From contig JBPCQA010000059.1 of assembly GCA_050998615.1 (NCBI GenBank), positions 36,551-100,550 on the forward strand: DNA of 64,000 bases. Direction: 5' to 3'. Position numbers and translations under genes: made by a program. Positions 58,324-64,000 of this stretch are shown here, piece by piece. Every line of letters begins with the position of its first letter. Positions within the stretch are counted from its first letter, which is position 1. A model generated the notes under the pieces. The model was not told the origin of the DNA. It worked only from the letters and a program-made list of their open reading frames with translations, and made no database searches. The DNA is from JBPCQA01 sp050998615. GTDB taxonomy: Bacteria > Actinomycetota > Actinomycetes > Propionibacteriales > Nocardioidaceae.

Positions 58324-58599
58324 GTGCCCAAGTCCAAGGTTCGCAAGAAGGCCGACGCGCCGATCCGGACCCAGTCGCTCGCCCCGCCGACCAAGACGCT
58401 GGCGCCGAGCCCCAGCTGGTATCCGATCGTCATGGGCGTCGTGCTGCTCCTGGGCCTGGCGTACCTCGTCGTCTACTACCTCACCAACAGCGGCACCAAT
58501 CCCAGGGTCCCGGTCATGGCCGACCTGGGTGCCTGGAACTTCGCGGTCGGCTTCGGCGTGATGCTTCTCGGGCTCGTCATGGCCGTCCGCTGGCGGTGA
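58324..58599 (+). CDS. crgA: Cell division protein CrgA
   Basis: 91 residues. MPKSKVRKKADA start, two TM helices (WYPIVMGVVLLLGLAYLVVYYLT and WNFAVGFGVMLLGLVMAVRW) joined by the VPVMADLGAWN loop. CrgA helps recruit or stabilise septal proteins such as FtsQ and PBPs in actinobacteria. GTG 58324. Divergent from DUF881 with a 124-base spacer. Confidence 0.92.
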   Translation: MPKSKVRKKADAPIRTQSLAPPTKTLAPSPSWYPIVMGVVLLLGLAYLVVYYLTNSGTNPRVPVMADLGAWNFAVGFGVMLLGLVMAVRWR

Positions 58600-58656
58600 C
58601 CTTCGCGGCGTGCGTCGTCCACCAGCTTTCACACAGCTGTGATTACACGCCTGTAG

Positions 58657-58686
58657 TTCATCCACAACTGGGGACAACCCTGTGGA
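58657..58686. promoter_or_regulatory. DnaA-box-like sequences between crgA and the PH gene
   Basis: TTCATCCACA (58657-58666) and CTGTGGA (58680-58686) each resemble DnaA boxes (TTATCCACA type). The palindrome CACAGCTGTG lies just upstream. Only two weak copies, so not an origin by itself. Confidence 0.3.
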
Positions 58687-59125
58687 GGAGCTGACCTCGG
58701 CGCAGCGCCGGCCGAGCATGCGATTCGGGCCGGACCGCCGACTCACCGCCCTCGCCGCTGCGGGCATTGTCGTCGCGGTAGCGCTCGCGCTCACGACCGG
58801 GGACCGGCCCGGCCGGCTGATCTGGGCGCTGGCTGCGGTGGTGCTCACCGCCTACACGGTCAGCGACCTGATGTTCGCCCCGCGGCTGGCCGTGGACGCG
58901 ACCGGATTGCGGGTGCGCTCGCCCACCGCCCGGGCCGAACTGGCCTGGACGCAGCTGGACGGGGTCCGCGCCGACGCTCGCACTCGCTACGGGTTGCGCA
59001 GCGTGACCCTCGAGATCGACGCGGGCGACACGCTCATCGTGTTGAGCCGCCGCGCGTTGGGTGCCGCCCCCGAGTTGGTCGCCGAGACGATCCGGTCCTT
59101 CGATCCGCGCGAGTGCCGTCCCTAG
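58682..59125 (+). CDS. PH-domain membrane protein
   Basis: 147 residues. Two TM helices (LTALAAAGIVVAVALALTT, LIWALAAVVLTAYTVSDLMF) then a bacterial PH domain (RLAVDATGLRVRSPTARAELAWTQLDGVRADARTRYGLRSVTLEIDAGDTLIVLSRRALG). Corresponds in place to Rv0010c. GTG 58682; end shares CTAG with the rhomboid gene. Function unknown. Confidence 0.82.
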   Translation: MEELTSAQRRPSMRFGPDRRLTALAAAGIVVAVALALTTGDRPGRLIWALAAVVLTAYTVSDLMFAPRLAVDATGLRVRSPTARAELAWTQLDGVRADARTRYGLRSVTLEIDAGDTLIVLSRRALGAAPELVAETIRSFDPRECRP

Positions 59126-60024
59126 AAGTCGCCGAGCACCGTCCGCACCGAGATCGCGAGTAGCAGGGCCGCGAGCAGCGCGGACAGCCCGGCCGCCTGG
59201 ACGCCGGTGGGCACGCGGCGGCGAAGCTGCGGCAACCCGGCGATCGCCAGCGCCGCGAGCGTACCCGTGACGAACCCGCCGAGGTGGCCCAGGCCGGAGA
59301 TGCCGGGCACCGAGAAGGTGAATACGAAGTTCAAGACGATGATGCCGATCAGCCATTGCAGGTCCAGGCCGAGCCGGCGCACCAGAACGAGACTGGCCCC
59401 GAACAATCCGAAGATCGCGCCCGAGGCGCCGACGACCGCTACGCCGGCGGCACCGAACACGTATATCGCAGCCGAGCCGCCGAGCGCCGCGAGCAGGTAG
59501 AGGGCGAGGAACCGGATGCGCCCGAGCAGCCGCTCCAGCGCCGGCCCGATCACCACCAGCGCCAGCATGTTCGCACCCAGGTGCAGCGGATTGATGTGCA
59601 GGAACGCGGAGGTCATCAGCCGCCAGTACGCGTCGTCCCGGTAGACGGCGCCAGGCTGCAGCTGCCACGAGCTGAACAACCCGTCGATCGGGCCGTCCGT
59701 CGGATGGGTCAGGCTGGCCGGCGGCTGCAGCCCGGTTGCCAGATAGGTAACGGCGTTGAGCCCGACGAGCACGGCAGTGATGTAGGGCGGCGAGCTGCGC
59801 AGCATCGCGCCGACCGAGGTGCGCGGCCGGCGTGCCGTGCGCTTCGCGATGGCCACGTCCTCGGGGCAATGAAAGCCCACGGACGCCTCGCGCATGCACT
59901 CCGGGCAGATCGGCCGGTCGCAGCGGGTGCAGCGCACGAGCGCGTCCCGACTGGGATGGCGATAACAGCGCGGCGGCGCGGCGGCCTCTTGGTCGCGCGC
60001 GGACCCGTCCGGCGCCACGGTCAT
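59122..60024 (-). CDS. Rhomboid-family intramembrane serine protease with B-box-like zinc finger
   Basis: 300 residues. The N-terminal metal site is CYRHPSRDALVRCTRCDRPICPECM...GFHCPED. The rhomboid core has MTSAFLHINPLHLGANMLAL, catalytic Ser in VVGASGAIFGLFGA and His in ISGLGHLGGFVTG. It cleaves membrane proteins within the bilayer. ATG 60024 lies 17 bases after the cyclophilin stop on the same strand. Confidence 0.92.
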   Translation of the reverse strand: MTVAPDGSARDQEAAAPPRCYRHPSRDALVRCTRCDRPICPECMREASVGFHCPEDVAIAKRTARRPRTSVGAMLRSSPPYITAVLVGLNAVTYLATGLQPPASLTHPTDGPIDGLFSSWQLQPGAVYRDDAYWRLMTSAFLHINPLHLGANMLALVVIGPALERLLGRIRFLALYLLAALGGSAAIYVFGAAGVAVVGASGAIFGLFGASLVLVRRLGLDLQWLIGIIVLNFVFTFSVPGISGLGHLGGFVTGTLAALAIAGLPQLRRRVPTGVQAAGLSALLAALLLAISVRTVLGDF

Positions 60025-60040
60025 CGGGAGCGCATCCGGC

Positions 60041-60568
60041 TCACTGCACCGCGGCGACGGTGACCGACTCGATGGTGATCGGCTGGACGGGGCGGTCCCG
60101 ACGGTCGGTCGCCGTGGCCGCGATCGCGTCGACGACCGCCCGGCTCTCTGCGTCGGCGACCTCACCGAAGATCGAGTGCTTGCGGTTGAGGTGTGGCGTT
60201 CGCCCGACCGTGATGAAGAACTGCGAGCCGTTGCTGTTCGGGCCGGAGTTGGCCATCGCCAACAGATACGGGCGGTCGAAGGACAGCTCGGGATGGAACT
60301 CGTCGCCGAACTTGTAGCCCGGGTCACCGGTTCCGACGCCCAGCGGGTCGCCGCCTTGGATCATGAACCCGGAGATGACCCGGTGGAAGACGGTGCCGTC
60401 GTAGAGCCGGTCACTGGTCGTCGCCCCGGTGCCCGGGTGCCGCCACTCCCGGGATCCCTCGGCGAGCTCGACGAAGTTCTTCACGGTCTTCGGTGCGTGG
60501 TCGCCGAACAGCTCGACGCGGATGGTGCCGGAGCTGGTGTGCAGCGTGGCGATCTGGGTGGCGGGCAC
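60041..60568 (-). CDS. ppiA: Cyclophilin-type peptidyl-prolyl isomerase
   Basis: 175 residues. ATLHTSSGTIRVELFGDHAPKTVKNFVELAEG, FHRVISGFMIQGGDPLGVGTGDPGYKFGDEF and MANSGPNSNGSQFFITVGRTPHLNRKHSIFGEV are complete cyclophilin motifs. GTG 60568 follows CAGGAG. No signal peptide, so cytoplasmic. Corresponds to Rv0009 in the near-origin gene order. Confidence 0.95.
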   Translation of the reverse strand: MPATQIATLHTSSGTIRVELFGDHAPKTVKNFVELAEGSREWRHPGTGATTSDRLYDGTVFHRVISGFMIQGGDPLGVGTGDPGYKFGDEFHPELSFDRPYLLAMANSGPNSNGSQFFITVGRTPHLNRKHSIFGEVADAESRAVVDAIAATATDRRDRPVQPITIESVTVAAVQ

Positions 60569-60703
60569 TGCGGCTCCTGCTCGTCGGCGACGGGGTCTCT
60601 CCTCAGCCCATCCTGCCATGCGGCCCACACTGGTAACCCCGACCGGTTCTGGGGTAGGACTGGCGCGAGAAGCCTCCCCTATTACCGCGAAAGAGGATGG
60701 ATC

Positions 60704-61192
60704 ATGCCCCGCACCGACGCCGCCGAGGTCTCAGCCCCTGTGCACAACGCCGGCGCGGCACTGAGTCAGAGCACGAAGGATCTCGCCGCGTCGACGCTGG
60801 GCACCGTTCGCGGACAAGCCGCTGCGGCCGGCGAGAGCGTCGGTTTGGCGGTGTCGTCGGCGCTAGACACCGCCAAACAGCGTGGTCGGCGCGCGCAGAA
60901 AGAGGCGGTCAAGTCAGCGCAGAAGCGGGCCAAGGACTCCGCCAGGAGAGCCCGAGAGGCACGCAAGCAAGCCGGCAAGCTTGCGGGCCGCAAGGCGCAC
61001 GAGCTGAGCATCCGGGCGCAGGAGAAGGCCGGACGGCATCCGCGGCGCGGGCGCCGCCGGCTCGTCCTGCTCGGCGGGATCGCCGCCGGGATTGCCGTGG
61101 CCGGCGTCCTGGGACAACGTCGCAAGAGCGAGCCGGCGTATCCCGAGCCGGTGGCACCCGCGCCGGAGGACCCGCCACCAGCAGCGGGCTGA
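60704..61192 (+). CDS. Ala/Lys/Arg-rich protein with one C-terminal TM helix
   Basis: 162 residues. A long basic helix (KEAVKSAQKRAKDSARRAREARKQAGKLAGRKAHELSIRAQEKAG), then a TM (RLVLLGGIAAGIAVAGVLG), then a Pro-rich end (YPEPVAPAPEDPPPAAG). ATG 60704 follows AGAGGAT. Similar sequence style to small actinobacterial DNA- or membrane-associated proteins, but no family named. Confidence 0.7.
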   Translation: MPRTDAAEVSAPVHNAGAALSQSTKDLAASTLGTVRGQAAAAGESVGLAVSSALDTAKQRGRRAQKEAVKSAQKRAKDSARRAREARKQAGKLAGRKAHELSIRAQEKAGRHPRRGRRRLVLLGGIAAGIAVAGVLGQRRKSEPAYPEPVAPAPEDPPPAAG

Positions 61193-61202
61193 GCCGGGAC
61201 GC

Positions 61203-61913
61203 TCAGCGCGGTCGCCGCGCGGCGACGTGCGCGGCCCGCTCGGCCAGGCTGTCGTCGAGCGGCTCTAGCCCGGTTGGGAGCCCGCGCCGGGCCAGTGCAC
61301 GGCGCAGCAGGTCGTCGGCGAAGCGGGGGCTCTTCGCAAGCACCGGGCCGTGCAGGTAGGTGCCGATGACGTTGTCGCGCACCGCCCCTTCGGTTCGGTC
61401 CCGGCCGTTGTTGCCGCGCCCGGGCTTGGTGCTGCCCAGCGCTCGCACGGCCGAGCCGAGTTCGGTGAGCCCACTGTGATTCTCGTAGCCGACCAGTCGT
61501 CCGGCGTCCGGGGTGTCGACGAAATTGTTGCCGATCAGCCGGACCGGCTGACCACGGGTGATGACATCCAGGACGCCCACGCCGTCGATGTGCCGGCCCT
61601 GCTGGGTGACGAAGGCGTGCCCGAGCATCTGGTAGCTCCCGCAGATGGTCAGCATGACCACCCCATCGTCGGCCATCGCCCGAAGCTCGGCGGCGCGCGA
61701 AGCGAAGTCGGCGCCGATCTCTCCCTGCGCCGCGTCCTGGCCGCCGCCGCCGAGCAGGATGTCCGCGTCGTGCGGGAGCGGGTCGCCGATGCTCACCGGG
61801 ACGACGCGCGCGTGCAGACCGCGCCATTCCAGGCGTCGGCGGAGCACCAGTACGTTGCCGGTGTCGCCGTAGATGTTCATCTCGCGCGGATAGAAGTGGA
61901 CGAGCGTGATCAC
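61203..61913 (-). CDS. gatD: Lipid II isoglutaminyl synthase, glutaminase subunit
   Basis: 236 residues. LVHFYPREMNIYGDTGNVLVL start, nucleophile Cys in MLTICGSYQMLGHAF and His in GTYLHGPVLAKSPRFAD are the GatD/CobQ-like amidotransferase features. It makes ammonia for MurT to amidate the stem-peptide D-glutamate. GTG 61913 overlaps the murT stop (GTGA), so the two are coupled. Confidence 0.93.
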   Translation of the reverse strand: MITLVHFYPREMNIYGDTGNVLVLRRRLEWRGLHARVVPVSIGDPLPHDADILLGGGGQDAAQGEIGADFASRAAELRAMADDGVVMLTICGSYQMLGHAFVTQQGRHIDGVGVLDVITRGQPVRLIGNNFVDTPDAGRLVGYENHSGLTELGSAVRALGSTKPGRGNNGRDRTEGAVRDNVIGTYLHGPVLAKSPRFADDLLRRALARRGLPTGLEPLDDSLAERAAHVAARRPR

Positions 61914-63172
61914 TCGGCATCCCCCATCCGCAGCAGGACGGCGTGCAGCGCCCACATCGCCGTGTAGGTGCTGAAAACCACGACCTCCCCGTCACCGGCT
62001 GCGGCCACGGCGGCGCGCACCGCCGTCTCCGGGTCGGCCTCGACGTCGTCGGTGCTGACCCCGTCATAGTGCAGGCGTACCGCCATGTCGGCGGCCCGGG
62101 TGCCCGACGTGGCGATGCGCCCCGTCCGTCCGCGCAACGCACTGAAGTCCACATCCCACAGCCAGGACACGTCACGTCCGTCGGCGTAGTCGTCGTTGAT
62201 GACGACGACGACGCCGTCCTGCGGGCTGCCCCGCTCGAGGGTGTGCAGGCTCTGCCGGAATCCGGCTGGGTTCTTCACCAGTTGCAGCACGACCCGGCGG
62301 CCGTCGACGCGAAAGGGCTGCCCGCGCCCGAAGGCCGGTGATACCGCCGCCAGGCCGGTGGTTACCGCGTCCGGGTCCAGGCCGAAGCTCAGCGCGACGG
62401 CAGCGGCGCCCGCTGCATTCTGCGCGTTGTGCGGTCCTTCGGCTCGCAGCGCGATATCGCGCTCGGTGGTGCCGATGCGCATGCCCAGGCGCGGCTGCTC
62501 CCGACTGGGCAGTCGGGTCAGCTCGGCTACTACGGTCTGCTCGGCGATGCGAACCGGGCCACCGTAGAGTTCCTCGTCGGTCGGAAACATCGGGCGCAGG
62601 TTGGGTGCGACGCCGTAGTAACTGACCTCGGCGAGCGTGTCCGTGTGCAATGCCGCCACGCGCTCGTCGTCGCGGTTGAGGATCAGGTGCCCAGTAGTTG
62701 CGGCGGCGACCTTGCCGAGCAATGTCGCTGTTGTGTCGATCTCGCCGAAGCGGTCGAGCTGGTCGCGCATCACGTTGAGCAGCAGGGCCCGACGCGGTGC
62801 GGCGTGCTCGACGAAGCGGACCGCCCAGGCCTCGTCCAGCTCGAACACCGCGACGTCGTAGGGCGTTCGTCCGGTCCAGGTCGAGTGCTCTACGGTCGCG
62901 GTGATCGCGCCGCGAACGAAGTTGCTGCCGGTGTCGTTGGTGAGCACCCGGTAGCGCTGCGCCAGGATCGTCGCGAGCATCTTGGTGGTGGTCGTCTTGC
63001 CGTTGGTACCGGTGACTACCACGACGCCCTCCGGCAGGCGCGCCATCGCGTGGGCGAGATAGCCGGGGACGAGCTTCTCGACAACCAGTCCGGGCAACGC
63101 GTTGCCACGCCGGCCGAGCAGCCGCAATACAGCGAGGGTGATCTTGCCGAGCCACACCGCGAGGACATCCAT
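61910..63172 (-). CDS. murT: Lipid II isoglutaminyl synthase, Mur-ligase-like subunit
   Basis: 420 residues. ATP site VVTGTNGKTTTTKM, ELDEAWAVRFV, LNVMRDQLDRFGEIDTT and the C-terminal catalytic region NDDYADGRDVSWLWDVDF match MurT. The four-cysteine zinc ribbon usual in the middle domain is missing; I see no cysteine at all. It amidates lipid II glutamate with GatD. The gene's 5' end lies 37 bases from the poly-G run, so upstream context is lost. Confidence 0.92.
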   Translation of the reverse strand: MDVLAVWLGKITLAVLRLLGRRGNALPGLVVEKLVPGYLAHAMARLPEGVVVVTGTNGKTTTTKMLATILAQRYRVLTNDTGSNFVRGAITATVEHSTWTGRTPYDVAVFELDEAWAVRFVEHAAPRRALLLNVMRDQLDRFGEIDTTATLLGKVAAATTGHLILNRDDERVAALHTDTLAEVSYYGVAPNLRPMFPTDEELYGGPVRIAEQTVVAELTRLPSREQPRLGMRIGTTERDIALRAEGPHNAQNAAGAAAVALSFGLDPDAVTTGLAAVSPAFGRGQPFRVDGRRVVLQLVKNPAGFRQSLHTLERGSPQDGVVVVINDDYADGRDVSWLWDVDFSALRGRTGRIATSGTRAADMAVRLHYDGVSTDDVEADPETAVRAAVAAAGDGEVVVFSTYTAMWALHAVLLRMGDAE

Positions 63173-63208
63173 GACCGGTTCAGGCTAGCGAGCCACCAGA
63201 CGCCGAGT

Positions 63209-63297
<89 letters not shown>

Positions 63298-63298
63298 A

Positions 63299-63865
63299 GG
63301 TGACGAGGTCGCGCGCCTGCTCGAGCAGCCCAAGGGCACCGAGCCCGCCGCGCTGCGCGACCGCTCCCTGCTGGAGATCATGTACGCCTGCGGCCTCCGC
63401 GCGTCGGAGGCGACCGGGCTCGAGGCCTCCGACATCGACCTCGAGGCCGGCCTCCTGCGGGCCCGCGGCAAGGGCTCGAAGGAGCGCCTGGTCCCGATGG
63501 GCTCCGCCGCCGGCCGTGCCCTGACCGCCTACCTCCAGCGCGGCCGCCCACACCTCGTCGGCGACCGCATGGAGCCGCGCCTGTTCCTCAACCATCGCGG
63601 CGCCGGGCTCACGCGCCAGGGCCTGTACAAGATCGTCCAGCGCCACGCGCGCAGCGCCGGCCTCGCCTCCAAGATGAGCCCGCACACGCTGCGCCACACC
63701 TTCGCGACGCACCTGCTGGCCGGGGGCTGCGACCTGCGCAGCCTGCAGGAGATGCTCGGCCACGCCGACATCGCGACCACGCAGCTCTACACCCACCTCT
63801 CGGCCGACCGCCTGAAGGACGTCTACTTCGACGCCCACCCGCGGGCCCGCGCCGACCGCGGCTGA
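63299..63865 (+). CDS. xerD: Tyrosine recombinase XerD, C-terminal part
   Basis: 188 residues of the catalytic domain: Arg in ACGLRASEATGL, Lys in GKGSKERLVP, HTLRHTFATHLL, His in LGHADIATTQLYTHL with the nucleophile Tyr. The N-terminal SAM-like DNA-binding domain (about 110 residues) is missing because the sequence starts at the poly-G junction. XerD resolves chromosome dimers. Its codon use is GC-richer than segment A. Confidence 0.92.
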   Translation, partial: GDEVARLLEQPKGTEPAALRDRSLLEIMYACGLRASEATGLEASDIDLEAGLLRARGKGSKERLVPMGSAAGRALTAYLQRGRPHLVGDRMEPRLFLNHRGAGLTRQGLYKIVQRHARSAGLASKMSPHTLRHTFATHLLAGGCDLRSLQEMLGHADIATTQLYTHLSADRLKDVYFDAHPRARADRG

Positions 63866-63895
63866 TCCCCGCGCCGCCTGCGAGAATCGCCGGCC

Positions 63896-64000
63896 GTGAG
63901 CACGCGCCGGGCCTTCGTCATCGTCCTCGACGCCTGCGGCGCGGGTGAGCTGCCCGACAGCGCCGACTACGGCGACGCGGGAGCGAACACGCTCGGGCAC
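63896..64000 (+). CDS. deoB: Phosphopentomutase, N-terminal fragment
   Basis: GTG 63896 gives STRRAFVIVLDACGAGELPD, then SADYGDAGANTLGH at the window edge. This is the DeoB N-terminus, with the metal-binding Asp in VLDACG. xerD-deoB adjacency is known in other bacteria. The product interconverts ribose 1- and 5-phosphates. Confidence 0.85.
   Translation, partial: MSTRRAFVIVLDACGAGELPDSADYGDAGANTLGH

Overview
The window is high-GC actinobacterial DNA, but it does not read as one continuous chromosome. Three segments can be told apart. Segment A (1 to about 53.7 kb) has moderately high GC, frequent TTG leucine codons and several families of dispersed short repeats. Segment B (about 53.8 to 63.2 kb) has higher GC and very few TTG codons. 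It carries the ppiA, rhomboid, PH-domain, crgA, DUF881, class E sortase, trpG block that lies beside the replication origin in many Actinomycetota. Segment C (63.3 to 64.0 kb) holds the C-terminal part of XerD followed by the start of deoB. It is joined to B through 86 bases of almost pure G (63209-63294), which looks like an assembly artefact. The A/B boundary, between hutH and hutU, is suspected from codon use only. No species can be named from the sequence.

Layout of A. 1-3.5 kb: truncated HelD-like ATPase, 14-TM drug exporter, DedA protein. 3.6-13.9 kb: a 13E12/DUF222 HNH-nuclease gene cut in two by an 8.8-kb integrated element. 14-15.7 kb: decayed ORFs, a lower-GC lipoprotein and an IS3 orfA remnant. 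15.9-21.2 kb: aromatic aminotransferase, DUF5302 protein, heterodimeric ABC exporter. 21.2-28.7 kb: EamA transporter, 2-oxoacid dehydrogenase E1a-E1b-E2 operon, HTH/NB-ARC/TPR regulator. 29-34.5 kb: phenylacetate-type genes (CoA-transferase, PaaK, PaaI, GNAT on minus; PaaN on plus). 34.5-44.3 kb: thioredoxin-NHL protein, DedA, Rrf2, MOSC, MerR, phosphotransferase-fold protein, DUF3105 protein, tRNA-Gly, EamA, dCTP deaminase. 44.4-48.6 kb: an RHH-regulated DUF4097 operon and EtfD. 48.9-53.7 kb: secreted M36 metalloprotease and histidine ammonia-lyase.

The most notable object is the integrated element (3890-12690). At one end it has a large serine integrase; at the other a small excisionase-like HTH protein and a probable modification-dependent (type IV) restriction nuclease. 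Between them lie a primase/helicase-like ATPase, a small-terminase-like protein and an HK97-fold major capsid protein. There is no large terminase, portal, protease or tail gene. Gene content, size and target gene (a 13E12-family gene) recall the phiRv1 prophage-like element of Mycobacterium tuberculosis. I read it as a phage-satellite-like island carrying a defence cargo. Both att sites, an SOS-like box upstream of the interrupted gene, a 50-bp inverted repeat pair and a 26-bp perfect palindrome between direct repeats can be seen.

Layout of B. Urocanate hydratase, an HhH-GPD glycosylase, then trpG, sortase E and DUF881 (minus), crgA and PH protein (plus), rhomboid and cyclophilin (minus), an Ala/Lys-rich membrane-anchored protein, and gatD-murT for amidation of peptidoglycan stem-peptide glutamate.
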